64,000 nucleotides of DNA from assembly GCA_964609625.1 (NCBI GenBank), contig CAZSRS010000013.1:1-64000 (forward strand). The letters are read 5' to 3'. The notes below the pieces were generated by a model that had not been told where the DNA came from, did no database searches, and was given only the letters and a program-made list of their open reading frames with translations. This DNA comes from G963674665 sp964609625. GTDB taxonomy: Bacteria; Desulfobacterota; Desulfovibrionia; Desulfovibrionales; Desulfovibrionaceae. Below, in pieces: positions 8,555 through 19,093 of the stretch (the stretch's first letter is position 1; each line of letters starts with the position of its first letter). Made by a program: the position numbers and the translations under genes.

Positions 8555-8677
8555 GGCGACCTCCGGCTAGAAACAGGCCAATCAGGGGCAGCGTGCGGAA
8601 ATCCGACCCGGACTGCCGCGACGGTGTCATTTCACACGGCGATTGCAACCCCGCACGCGCCCCTGGGTGCCCCAGGC

Positions 8678-9430
8678 TCAGGGGATGCTGTGTTGCGCGG
8701 CGAAGCTGGGCTCGTGCACCGGGAGCAGGATATCCGCCATGGTCCGAACCGCGAGCATGGTGTCGTAGGCCTGGTTCGGACTCACGGCCAAGGTGCCCGG
8801 TGGGATCACTTCCATCTCCAGGGCGCGGATTTCCTTGGGCGGGACGAAGTTCTCCATGATCAGGCAGAACCCGGTGATGGCTGCCACGCCGCCGGCCGTG
8901 TCAACGAACACCGTGAGACCACCCTCGGTGTGGACCGGGGTGTGCAGCACCCGTACTCCAGGCACGATCTCCTGCTCCCGCGCGGTGACGATCTCCAACT
9001 GGCCGTTCTCTTCCACATCCTCAATGTAATCCTCCACGTAGCGATAATCCAGGGGATGAGGGTCGTGGATGTGCTCCAGTTCCTTCTCGTGCACGAAGAT
9101 TCGGGCCTTTGTGCAGCGGTAGTCGTTCTCGCAATGGTCGCGGTGCAGATGGGTGTGCACCACGATGTCGATGTCCTCGGGGGTCAGGCCGAAACGGGCC
9201 AGACCCTGGTCAAAGGTGTATATCGAGCCGCCGAGCGCCTGCTCCCTGTCCGCGGACTGGATGGGGTGCATCTCTCCGGTGTCCACCAGGATGGTCTTGT
9301 CCCCGCCTTCGAGGTACCAGGCGTAGATGGGTATGGTGTATGCAGTTCCCTGGCCGTGCTGATAGGTCATCATGCTCTTGTCGAAGACCTTGCTGCCGAG
9401 CACGATGGGGTGGATCACGAATCGTGACAT
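8678..9430 (-). CDS. Metallo-beta-lactamase-fold hydrolase, N-acyl homoserine lactonase-like
   Basis: 250 residues from the ATG at 9430 (MSRFVIHPIVLG); an upstream TTG gives only six extra residues. The zinc-binding HxHxDH motif reads HTHLHRDHCEN, preceded by ILVDTGE. The later single histidine (LHTPVHTEGG) and an aspartate/histidine near the C-terminus (LLPVHEP) complete a dinuclear site. The layout (YAWYLEGG near the start) resembles AHL-lactonase-type enzymes, but a quorum-quenching substrate is not proven. It follows the RHH regulator gene by 52 bases, suggesting one transcription unit. Confidence 0.85.
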   Translation of the reverse strand: MSRFVIHPIVLGSKVFDKSMMTYQHGQGTAYTIPIYAWYLEGGDKTILVDTGEMHPIQSADREQALGGSIYTFDQGLARFGLTPEDIDIVVHTHLHRDHCENDYRCTKARIFVHEKELEHIHDPHPLDYRYVEDYIEDVEENGQLEIVTAREQEIVPGVRVLHTPVHTEGGLTVFVDTAGGVAAITGFCLIMENFVPPKEIRALEMEVIPPGTLAVSPNQAYDTMLAVRTMADILLPVHEPSFAAQHSIP

Positions 9431-9482
9431 GTGAATGCCTCGTGGCAACGCTCCCCACGCCGGGAGGGTGCCGCTGCCGGAG

Positions 9483-9716
9483 TTATTTGACGTTGTCGAG
9501 CTCGCGCTGCAGGCAGGTTTGCAAGCGCTCGTCGATGCAGGAGACCAGGATTTCCGTCATGCTCCTGCCGGAGCACGCCGCGAGGATTTTGAGTTTGCGA
9601 TGGTACTCCTCGGGCAGGCGCAGGGTGAGCTGCTTGATCTTGCCTCCCTGTGCCTGGGCGCAGTCCCGATTGTGGCTGCGGGCGGTATCAGTGTGTTCCT
9701 GGGTTTTTCCACGCAT
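9483..9716 (-). CDS. Ribbon-helix-helix (CopG/Arc-type) DNA-binding protein
   Basis: 77 residues. After a polar 27-residue N-terminus, the KQLTLRLPEEYHRKLKILAA strand-helix followed by GRSMTEILVSCIDERL is a typical RHH fold, which dimerises and inserts its strand in the DNA major groove. An AGGAG ribosome-binding site and a good promoter lie upstream. No toxin gene follows; instead a metallo-hydrolase gene lies downstream. Autoregulation through the ATGTCAAGA words near its promoter is possible (inference). Confidence 0.8.
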   Translation of the reverse strand: MRGKTQEHTDTARSHNRDCAQAQGGKIKQLTLRLPEEYHRKLKILAACSGRSMTEILVSCIDERLQTCLQRELDNVK

Positions 9717-9739
9717 GAGTTTTTCTCCTACTCCTGAAG

Positions 9740-9768
9740 ATTGTGGAGTTGTGCAAGCAAAATGTCAA
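9740..9768 (-). promoter_or_regulatory. Sigma-70-type promoter of the RHH gene
   Basis: On the minus strand TTGACA (complement of 9763-9768) is followed after 17 bases by CACAAT (complement of 9740-9745). The predicted transcript would start near 9733 and carry AGGAG before the ATG at 9716. Confidence 0.6.
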
Positions 9769-9892
9769 GACCTCTTTTCATGAAGCCGGATCAGTGCCCT
9801 GTCGAGGTCGCGCGTGAAGGCGAGGCTGCATGCCACTGTCTGGCAGCGAAAGAACTCGAGATCGGCCGGAGGTCCCGCTGGCGAAGGATATG

Positions 9893-9912
9893 ATGTCAAG
9901 ATGTCTTGACAT
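9893..9912. promoter_or_regulatory. Perfect palindrome, candidate operator
   Basis: ATGTCAAGA (9893-9901), two bases, then TCTTGACAT (9904-9912). The same 9-base word occurs over the RHH promoter (9762-9770) and upstream of cytochrome c3 (7003-7011). The right arm contains a TTGACA that could act as a -35 box for the flavoprotein gene at 10141, with TATCTA 17 bases on. The rest of the 9717-10140 interval holds no gene that I can support. Confidence 0.5.
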
Positions 9913-10140
9913 TCAACGGCGCAATTCGTATCTATTCACGGACCGGATGCGCGTGGAGTGTTCCGACAGGGGCCCTTGCGCTGCCGGCTGGGCCGGCGCC
10001 GATTGCCCTTCAGGTTCCAACTGGAATTTACGGGTTTCTCATAATCGGGTAGAGTGGGGCAGGATGCTCCAGCACACGGCAAGAAAGGGGGCGCTTGGTC
10101 CGCGGCGCCCTAAAAATTGAAGCAGAGCCAGGAGGCTGAC

Positions 10141-11040
10141 ATGGAAAGACATCAACTCGCGATCATCGGCGCCGGGCCCGCGGGGCTTTCGGCCGGCATC
10201 TACACCTCGCGCGCCGACATTCAAACCCTGATTCTGGGGTGCGAGCCCAAGGTCGCCGGCGACTATGAGATAGACAACTACTTCGGCTTCGAGGAGACGA
10301 TCACGGGCAAGGATCTGATCGCCCGTGGCCGGAGGCAGGCCGAACGCTTCGGCGCGAAGCTGCGTTGCGAGCGCGTCCTGGGCGTGCACCATGGCAGCGA
10401 CGACTCGGGATTTCACATCAAGACCGAGAAGACCGAACTCGATGTCCATGCGGTGATTCTGGCCACGGGTGTATCCAGGGTACGCCCCGGCATCAAGAAC
10501 ATCGACGCGTACGAGGGCAAGGGGGTGTCGTATTGCGTGAGCTGTGACGGCTTCTTCTACAGGGGAAAGAAGGTGGCTGTGGTGGGCGAGGGCATTTTCG
10601 CGGCCAATCAGGCCCTGGAACTGACCACCTACACGCCCGAGGTGCGCATCGTGACCCAGGGCAAGGCCCCGAAGATGACGCCGGAGTTCCTCGAGCGTTT
10701 GGAGGGCGCCGGCATCGAGATCCTGGAACGCAAGATCACCTCCCTGGAAGGGGAAGCAGGCCTGGAGCGCGCGGTGTTCGCGGACAACGGCCTCATGGAC
10801 GTGGACGGCATCTTCGTGGCCATGGGCGAGGCCTCGTCCCTGGATTTCGCTTACTCCCTCGGGCTGGAGCGCAAGGGCGTGTTTCTCGTGGCCGACGAGG
10901 AACAGCGGACCAACATTCCGGGTGTGTTCGCGGCGGGTGACTGCCTGGGCGGTTTCATGCAGATTAGCGTGGCCGTTGGCGAGGGCGCCAAGGCCGGTCG
11001 TTCGGCCATCGCCTATGTCAAGGAAAAGAGCGGGAAGTAG
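10141..11040 (+). CDS. Thioredoxin reductase-like FAD/disulfide oxidoreductase
   Basis: 299 residues from an ATG with AGGAGG five bases upstream. It shows the two-dinucleotide-domain fold of low-Mr thioredoxin reductases: FAD motif IIGAGPAGLSAGIY near the start, redox-active CVSCDG (about residue 134), second nucleotide motif VAVVGEGIFA, and the C-terminal FAD motif GVFAAGDCLGG. In ordinary NADPH enzymes the second nucleotide motif is followed by an arginine-rich HRRxxxR loop; here the equivalent place reads VTQGKAPKMTPEF. The protein may therefore use another electron donor, or not be a true TrxB. No thioredoxin gene is adjacent. The annotation as reductase family is firm; the substrate is open. 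Confidence 0.85.
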   Translation: MERHQLAIIGAGPAGLSAGIYTSRADIQTLILGCEPKVAGDYEIDNYFGFEETITGKDLIARGRRQAERFGAKLRCERVLGVHHGSDDSGFHIKTEKTELDVHAVILATGVSRVRPGIKNIDAYEGKGVSYCVSCDGFFYRGKKVAVVGEGIFAANQALELTTYTPEVRIVTQGKAPKMTPEFLERLEGAGIEILERKITSLEGEAGLERAVFADNGLMDVDGIFVAMGEASSLDFAYSLGLERKGVFLVADEEQRTNIPGVFAAGDCLGGFMQISVAVGEGAKAGRSAIAYVKEKSGK

Positions 11041-11148
11041 ATCCCGGTCGAACCGAGATCGTTCGAAAACCAGCGGCAGGGGATGCACGGCATCCTTGCC
11101 GCGGGTCGTTTTTCAGGCGAGGATCCCTTTGGAGCAAACGTCAGGGCA

Positions 11149-12387
11149 TCACCCAAACACCGCGGCGGCATAGCTCACGGCAGAGGACGTTGGTTCCTCG
11201 CGCCAGATTTCGTAGCCCAGTTCCCGGCCCCGAGGCGCGCCGCCGGTCCTGGGCAGGATCTCCAACAGGGTGGCCAGGGCGCTGAAGCCGCAGACATTGT
11301 AACGGTCTTCCACCGCCGCTGATTCCTTCCAAAAGGCCTCGGCGTCACCGGCGCAGACGGCATCCAGCAAGGTCCTGTCGTGCCGGCAGGCCTCGGTTTC
11401 CAATACGTCGGCGTGGACCTCGTGCCCGAACTTGGGACCGATATGGCAGAAATCCACTCCAGCCACGCATATGGTCTCCAGGACCGGGTCGGCCAGGGCC
11501 GTTGCCAGAGTCTCCAGGAGCGGTCCGGCCGCATCCAGGAACGCCTGACGGTTGTATTCGGGCAGGCCGTGCAGCAGCGATCCGCACAGGATGGGGGCGA
11601 TGCTGAACGCCCCCTTGAGCAGATGTTGCAAGAACAGCAGCTGGAACTCGATGGAGTGCTCGAAGCGGTGGGGGAAGTCGGCGCTGGCCAGGGCTTGGCT
11701 GCCGCTTTGCAGCAGGGTCTTGGTCAGGGACGTGTCGTTTTTCGCCAGCCCCAGGGGGGTCTGGAAGTCCTTGGAAGTGGGGCAGAACAGGCCGGCCATG
11801 AGCTGGTGCCCCACGCCGAGGATGATCACTCGTTGTGGCGATGCCCCCCGCAGGGTGTTGTAGGCCGCGGCATATACCCTGCCCCCCACGTTGGGATCGA
11901 TGTGCGGCGCCACCAGGGCCTTGACGGGCGTGTGGGATTCCTGTCCGCCAGGTTGCGCGTCCGGTGCGGGATACTGGAGCAAGGTGTCCAGGAATCCGCT
12001 CAGGGCCTCGGGTTCCTTGGGATAGGCGCCTCCGGCCAGGGCGCTCTGTCGTACCTCCTCGGAGGCATAGGCCTTGAGCGCCGCGTCCTTGGCTTCCATG
12101 TAACGGGGAGATTCCAGGAGATAGACCTTGTCCAACTCCTGGATCAGCTCCTTGACCTGCTGGAGAGTGATGTCCGAGCCGCCAGAATGCCAGGCGATGA
12201 GCTTGCGCAGGTCCTCCACGGTACTTCCGGTCGGCACCCTCGCCAGGAGCTGGAAGCTGGCCAGCGGTATTGCCTGTCCATGGGGCGTGAGGTCGAGTTG
12301 GTCGCGCACGAGGACGAGCTGTTGCTCGTCGTGCTGGATGGGGATGTACTCCAGGTCGCGGCGCAAGGGGTACAGGATATCGGACAT
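11149..12387 (-). CDS. Long Memo-family protein (AmmeMemoRadiSam system protein B) with N-terminal extension
   Basis: 412 residues, about 140 longer than a normal Memo protein. The N-terminal part (about 1-110) contains helical segments such as STVEDLRKLIAW and LQQVKELIQELDKVYLLE, resembling a PqqD-like or winged-helix peptide-binding module. The Memo core follows: APHIDPNVGGRVYAAAY, ILGVGHQ, FEHSIEFQLLFLQHL, VAGVDFCHIGPKFG and VCGFSALATLL. It begins 24 bases after the stop of a hybrid histidine kinase on the same strand, so the two are probably co-transcribed. Chemistry of the family is unknown. It is the second Memo paralogue in 5 kb. Confidence 0.85.
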   Translation of the reverse strand: MSDILYPLRRDLEYIPIQHDEQQLVLVRDQLDLTPHGQAIPLASFQLLARVPTGSTVEDLRKLIAWHSGGSDITLQQVKELIQELDKVYLLESPRYMEAKDAALKAYASEEVRQSALAGGAYPKEPEALSGFLDTLLQYPAPDAQPGGQESHTPVKALVAPHIDPNVGGRVYAAAYNTLRGASPQRVIILGVGHQLMAGLFCPTSKDFQTPLGLAKNDTSLTKTLLQSGSQALASADFPHRFEHSIEFQLLFLQHLLKGAFSIAPILCGSLLHGLPEYNRQAFLDAAGPLLETLATALADPVLETICVAGVDFCHIGPKFGHEVHADVLETEACRHDRTLLDAVCAGDAEAFWKESAAVEDRYNVCGFSALATLLEILPRTGGAPRGRELGYEIWREEPTSSAVSYAAAVFG

Positions 12388-12411
12388 GATTCCTCGCGGG
12401 TATTCAGGGTT

Positions 12412-14865
<2,454 letters not shown>

Positions 14866-15141
14866 GTTCCTTCCGTGGGCTTTCTGGGATGCATCCTTTG
14901 GAGCCCGGAGAAAAGTCCAACCTGCATAGCACGGTCGCGCCGGCTTGAAAAGGAGTTGTCGCGAGTTTTGTCCGAAAACGGGATAACCATGCTTCGGGGC
15001 GACTTCTCCATAGCGAAACGGATTGCGACTCGGCCCAGCGCGAATGGGGGCTGGCCGTCCTGTTGCCGGGTGTTCGTCCAGATACAAGGGTAGATAACAG
15101 CGGAACCGATCATACATGGATTCCGGCGCCCTTCTCGTACC

Positions 15142-15780
15142 TCATTGTATATCGATCAGGTCGCTCCTGGTTAGGACAATGCTCCGGCTGGTACCGGGAC
15201 CGGTGAGCAGCAGGTGCACGCTGGCCTGCTCCACGTAGATGTCCGCCGCAGAGAGGCAATCCACGGGCAGGATCACCCGCAATCCGCGGAAGCCAGCGGC
15301 GGTGGCCGTATGCAGCACGGCGCCGTGGGCCGCGGTGCCAGTGACGATGGCCGTATCCACACCCGTGTCGCGCAGAATCTGCTCCAGATCGGTCTTCCAG
15401 AACTTGTCCACGCTGGAGCGGACGATGGGCTCGCCCTGTTGCGGGGTCACGGGGGGCAAGATGGTCTCTGGCGTGCCAGCGCTGGTGAGGCTGTAGATCA
15501 CGGGCATGCCCGCGGCACGAGCCTTTCGCGCCAGCTCGGCGATACGAGGCACCGTGTCCAGGCATCGCGGCCTGCGGTCGGCGTTGCAGGTACGTTCCTC
15601 GATATCCAGGATCAACAGCGCCGTGAGCTTCGGGTCCAGGATCACGGACTTGATCTCGGGCAGGGGCGGCGGCGTGACCTGCTCCCATATCCGGTCGATG
15701 CTCTGGTCGGCGGAAACCATGGCAGGGCAGGCGGTCACAATCACGAACAATGACAGAACAAGCACGGGACAATGGCGCAT
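15142..15780 (-). CDS. Secreted isochorismatase-fold protein with degenerate active site
   Basis: 212 residues from the ATG at 15780, which has GGAGG upstream and gives a clear signal peptide (MRHCPVLVLSLFVIVTACPAMVSA). The fold of isochorismatase/nicotinamidase cysteine hydrolases is recognisable: ALLILDIEERTC, MPVIYSLT, and the motif ending VTGTAAHGAVLHTA. In active members the last motif carries the nucleophilic cysteine at the position occupied here by alanine (HGAVL), and the usual lysine two residues after the EPIV strand reads serine. The aspartate of the triad remains. It is therefore probably not a cysteine hydrolase; a binding role or other chemistry is possible. Export is unusual for the family. 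Confidence 0.7.
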   Translation of the reverse strand: MRHCPVLVLSLFVIVTACPAMVSADQSIDRIWEQVTPPPLPEIKSVILDPKLTALLILDIEERTCNADRRPRCLDTVPRIAELARKARAAGMPVIYSLTSAGTPETILPPVTPQQGEPIVRSSVDKFWKTDLEQILRDTGVDTAIVTGTAAHGAVLHTATAAGFRGLRVILPVDCLSAADIYVEQASVHLLLTGPGTSRSIVLTRSDLIDIQ

Positions 15781-15951
15781 GGGGCGATCCTCCGTTGGGG
15801 GTGAGAGTGCGGGAAGGGCAACGACATTGCCTGAACGATACCATGCGGTGACGGACCTTGCCAGTGTCGATGCAACACGGCACGAGGACAATCCCCTCTG
15901 ATCACGAGGGAAACCCTTGACGTCACCATTGCCGGGTTATACGTTCCGCCC

Positions 15952-17118
15952 ATGACAAACGCCCCTCTGTTCCCAAGGTCGAGCGGCACGCGCGTGACGG
16001 CCGTGGACATCGCGCGCTTATTCGGCATGGTCCTGGTCTATTACGGCCATATCATCGAGCAGGTCATGCTCCTCAAGAGCCCCTTGGGCGCTATGCAGTA
16101 CAAGTTCATCTATTCCTTCCACATGCCATTTTTTTTCCTGCTGGCCGGGTACGCCGCCAATCCGGACAAGCTCCGGCTGGGGGCGGGCGTCTTTTGCAAA
16201 CGCCTTGCGGCCTCGCGGCTGCTGCCTTACGCGGTCTTCGCCTTCGGGTTCGTGCTCCTGCATCTGCTGTTCACAGCCAGCTACATTGCCCCGGACCTCT
16301 CCACGCCCACGGGCTGGGCCTGGAACCTCACGCGCACGGCCCTGGGCTTCCCCATGTTCAACGTCCCCCTGTGGTTCCTGGCTCTGCTGGTCTCGGTGGA
16401 AGTGCTGCACTTCATCGTGGGGCGCCGACTCACCACAGACGCCCGGATCGTGGTCGCGGCAGTGTGCTTCTACCTCTTCGGCTATTATCTCACGCTGCAT
16501 TTTCATTTCGTGCGTTTCGACAAACTGTTCCAGTGGAACTACTGGTTCGCGCACGAGGCCCCGGTGGTCTACGCCTTCTACCTGGTGGGCGTGCTCCTGC
16601 GACGACGCGGGACGTTCGCCGAGAGTGGACGCACGACTCCCGGCTTCTTCTCCAGGCCGCGAAACCTGCTCGCCGCGGCCCTGGTCTGCCTCCTGGTCGT
16701 CTGGCTGACCTACGATCGCAACCAGGGACCCTTCCAGTTCTTCGACGCCGTGGTCATCGTGCTTTCCGGACACGGCAACGTATTCTGGTTCCCGTTCACG
16801 GCTCTGGTGGGATCCTTCATGCTGCTCCTGCTGGCCAGGGCCACGGGGGAAAACCGCTTCCTGGCTTGGCTGGGGCAAAACGTGCTGATCCTGTTCATCC
16901 TCAACGGCGTGTTCTACCACTTCCTGAACGCGGGCTTCGCGGCCTGGGTCATGGACAGCCTGCCGGGGAACGCCTGGGCCATCACCGGCGCCACGGCCCT
17001 GTTCACGGTCCTGAGCCTGCTGCTCTGCCTGCCCGTGGTGCTCTTCCTGAACAAGTATCTGCCCCAACTGGTGGGCAAGCCCCAGGCCGACGGACCGTTC
17101 CTGCGCCAGCTGCTGTAA
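15952..17118 (+). CDS. Acyltransferase-3-family membrane protein
   Basis: 388 residues with about ten hydrophobic helices. The N-terminus has RVTAVDIARLFGMVLVYYGH, where the arginine/aspartate and a histidine match the start of acyltransferase-3 (OafA/YrhL, fucose-4-O-acetylase-like) proteins, and the FHMPFFFLLAGY motif follows at about residue 50. These proteins move acetyl groups across the membrane onto sugars or lipids. It is transcribed alone, with no glycan cluster next to it, so the acceptor is unknown. Confidence 0.8.
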   Translation: MTNAPLFPRSSGTRVTAVDIARLFGMVLVYYGHIIEQVMLLKSPLGAMQYKFIYSFHMPFFFLLAGYAANPDKLRLGAGVFCKRLAASRLLPYAVFAFGFVLLHLLFTASYIAPDLSTPTGWAWNLTRTALGFPMFNVPLWFLALLVSVEVLHFIVGRRLTTDARIVVAAVCFYLFGYYLTLHFHFVRFDKLFQWNYWFAHEAPVVYAFYLVGVLLRRRGTFAESGRTTPGFFSRPRNLLAAALVCLLVVWLTYDRNQGPFQFFDAVVIVLSGHGNVFWFPFTALVGSFMLLLLARATGENRFLAWLGQNVLILFILNGVFYHFLNAGFAAWVMDSLPGNAWAITGATALFTVLSLLLCLPVVLFLNKYLPQLVGKPQADGPFLRQLL

Positions 17119-17337
17119 CGGCTGCTTCATGAATGCCTGATACGTCGCGAGAGGGAAAACATTTGCAAAGGGTTCTCTCCTCTCGTGCTCTCCCTCCTTA
17201 ACCTCGGGATACTTGGCTGCCAGCGAAGAGCAGGACCATATATCCCGCTGCGTGAGCACACTCCATTATCCGTGGTGAGCCGCTGGAATTGACAGCAGCG
17301 GCCGACTGTTTCATAGCCTTGGCAGGGAGGTGCGGCC

Positions 17338-17706
17338 GTGGAAAAACTATCCCAGGACCATGACTGTTGCGAGGAGCGCGAGATACACACGGGAGCGGTG
17401 CGCCGCGCCCAGGAGGCCATGCCCCCGGATGCGGACCTGGCCGAGCTGGCCGCGCTGTTCAAGGCCCTGGCCGACCAGACCAGGGTGCGCATCCTCGCGG
17501 CCCTGGCGCGCGGGGAACTCTGCGTCTGCGACCTGGCCGACCTGCTGGACATGAGCCAATCCGCCATATCCCACCAGTTGCGCATCCTGCGGGGGGCGAA
17601 GCTGGTGCGCTTCCGTCGTGACGGCAAGAACGTGTTCTACAGCCTGGACGACGCCCACGTGCTCGCCCTGTTCGACCAGGGCCTGGAGCACGTGCGGCAT
17701 GGGTAG
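17338..17706 (+). CDS. ArsR/SmtB-family metal-sensing repressor
   Basis: 122 residues starting at a GTG with GGGAGG seven bases upstream. The winged helix-turn-helix core (LAALFKALADQTRVRILAAL, then SQSAISHQLRIL) is typical. The ELCVCDLA motif supplies the alpha-3 cysteine pair of As/Cd/Pb sensors, and an N-terminal HDCCEE offers further thiols as in CadC-type proteins. A possible TTGACA promoter element lies at 17289-17294. Its likely target is the operator before the metal permease at 19576, now separated from it by TspO, a chimeric remnant and AT-rich DNA. The last 39 bases of the gene region are repeated at 18458-18496. Confidence 0.9.
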   Translation: MEKLSQDHDCCEEREIHTGAVRRAQEAMPPDADLAELAALFKALADQTRVRILAALARGELCVCDLADLLDMSQSAISHQLRILRGAKLVRFRRDGKNVFYSLDDAHVLALFDQGLEHVRHG

Positions 17707-17709
17707 GGG
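17652..17709 (+). repeat. 3' end of arsR, left copy of a direct repeat
   Basis: The segment from the AHV codons to just after the stop reappears at 18439-18496. The final 39 bases (17671-17709) are identical to 18458-18496; upstream of that the two copies differ at a few bases. This marks an ancestral duplication or recombination event around the TspO gene. Confidence 0.85.
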
Positions 17710-17847
17710 AAAGGCAACTTGAACCGCAAGCCTGGAGTGAACGTGCTCCTCCATGGAGCGGCAATGCGTGTTGCATCCGAGCAATTGCCTGCTGGCCCGC
17801 AGTTTGGGCACTTTTCAATGGATGCATGAGCAAAGGATGAAAATACC

Positions 17848-18342
17848 ATGAGCACCAGGACAAAGATTTTTGGTTTGCTCGTATGGTTCATCATCACATT
17901 CACGGCAGCCGGTGTGGGAAGCATGGCGTCAATAGACGCGCAACCATTCTATTCAACCCTTGTCCAACCTGCATGGGCGCCCGGACCATCCGTCTTTGGG
18001 CCTGTCTGGACGGCTCTTTACACGCTCATTGCAATCGCGGCATGGCTGGCGTGGTGCAAGCAAGGCCTTGTACAATCACGTAACGCCTTCGTACTCTTCG
18101 CGGTCCAGCTCGTCCTCAATGCCGCGTGGAGCTGGATTTTCTTTGTTTGGCAACAGGGTTTCCTCGCATTCCTCGATACGATCATCCTTCTGGTTTTCAT
18201 CTTTCTTACAGCCGTCAGTTTCTGGAAAATCAGGCCGCTCTCCGCCCTGCTTCTTTTGCCCTATTTTGTGTGGGTTTGCTTCGCCGCCTGGTTGAATTAC
18301 GTTCTATGGAGTCTCAATCCCCAAGTGCTCGGCTCGCTGTAG
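17848..18342 (+). CDS. tspO: TspO/MBR-family membrane protein
   Basis: 164 residues with five predicted helices, the normal size for the family. Signatures include SMASIDAQPFYSTLVQPAWAP, PSVFGPVWTALY near helix 2, and the tryptophan-rich NAAWSWIFF and FAAWLNYVLWSLN segments that form the ligand pocket. TspO proteins bind porphyrins and related tetrapyrroles and affect stress responses. Codon use is more AT-rich than the neighbours, and the gene lies between arsR and a copy of the arsR 3' end, which suggests insertion by recombination. Confidence 0.9.
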   Translation: MSTRTKIFGLLVWFIITFTAAGVGSMASIDAQPFYSTLVQPAWAPGPSVFGPVWTALYTLIAIAAWLAWCKQGLVQSRNAFVLFAVQLVLNAAWSWIFFVWQQGFLAFLDTIILLVFIFLTAVSFWKIRPLSALLLLPYFVWVCFAAWLNYVLWSLNPQVLGSL

Positions 18343-18343
18343 C

Positions 18344-18493
18344 GGCGGCGTAATCGGAACGCTTTCGCCCCCGCGGACAGGTTTCTGGAAGTTCCTCGTC
18401 GAATCCACCCGCTACATGCTCTTCGGCTTCCTGGACCGCGCGCACGTGCCCGCCTTGTTCGACCAGGGCCTGGAGCACGTGCGGCATGGGTAG
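18344..18493 (+). pseudogene. Chimeric remnant: metal-permease N-terminus joined to arsR C-terminus
   Basis: One reading frame begins like the permease at 19576 (compare VIGTL...FLVESTRYMLFGFL with the permease ILGTI...ILVESAPYMLFGFL) and continues without a break into RAHVPALFDQGLEHVRHG and a stop, which is the tail of the ArsR at 17338. There is no start codon or ribosome-binding site. It is best read as debris of an arsR-permease arrangement that underwent unequal recombination. Confidence 0.7.
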
Positions 18494-18496
18494 GGG
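18458..18496 (+). repeat. Right copy of the 39-bp arsR-tail repeat
   Basis: Identical to 17671-17709 over 39 bases, including the last eleven ArsR codons, the stop and a few bases beyond. Confidence 0.9.
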
Positions 18497-18805
18497 GAAG
18501 GGGGTGGACACGCAGAATGCACATCACGCATACTGGTTGTTTTGTCGGACAGTCCTGATCAATGTGCTTCAATATCGGTCCTTGGTTGTTGACGTAAATC
18601 TGGAATCACTATATTGAATTCCGGTTGTCTGTTGGTGATGTGTCAGACAGGAGATTTAGCTCAACAGATTCACGCCAAACAAAAGGAAGGTGCTGATAGA
18701 ATCGATCAACGCTTGGTTTCCTACTGTATAGATCTATGTTTAAGTTTTTGTGTTCAAACATTTTGAAGTGGTCCCTGACATTTTTTCGTCCCCGTGGAGG
18801 AAAAC
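18497..18805. other. AT-rich intergenic segment without a supported gene
   Basis: Markedly lower GC than most of the window, with only short frames. A TTGACG (18589-18594) followed by TATATT (18610-18615, 15-base spacing) could be a weak promoter for the DUF4282 gene. I see no transposase fragment that I can name. Confidence 0.4.
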
Positions 18806-19093
18806 ATGAAGAGGTTTTTGAATTTTGATGAAATGGTCACGCCTAGCATCATCACGCTGATTTATTGGGTTGGAATTGCAGGTATAATTATTGGTGCTCT
18901 AAGCAGTCTCTTCTCCCTTGGAGCACTCTTGTCCGGTGGTTTTTCATTCGATGTGCCAGCATACCTATACGTACTTCCTTTTATCGGAGCAATTGTCGCA
19001 CTGATCATCTGGAGAATCACTTGCGAAACAATGCTTGTCCTGTTCAGTATAAACGATAAATTGGGAAGAATCGAAAAACGCTCCACAATGTGA
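18806..19093 (+). CDS. DUF4282 small membrane protein
   Basis: 95 residues from the ATG at 18806, which has GGAGG five bases upstream. A short polar start (MKRFLNFDEMVTP) is followed by two membrane helices (about 12-40 and 53-70) and a charged end (NDKLGRIEKRS), the standard DUF4282 layout. The function of the family is unknown. The AT-rich composition sets it apart from the surrounding chromosome and fits recent acquisition. Confidence 0.8.
   Translation: MKRFLNFDEMVTPSIITLIYWVGIAGIIIGALSSLFSLGALLSGGFSFDVPAYLYVLPFIGAIVALIIWRITCETMLVLFSINDKLGRIEKRSTM

Noticed and set aside
7622..9427. 601-residue open frame on the plus strand
   Set aside because: It covers the Memo and metallo-hydrolase genes in antisense; low-complexity composition rich in His, Gly and Gln is typical of shadows.
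9483..9716. Toxin-antitoxin system
   Set aside because: The RHH protein could be an antitoxin, but the adjacent gene is a metallo-hydrolase and no toxin-sized partner is present.
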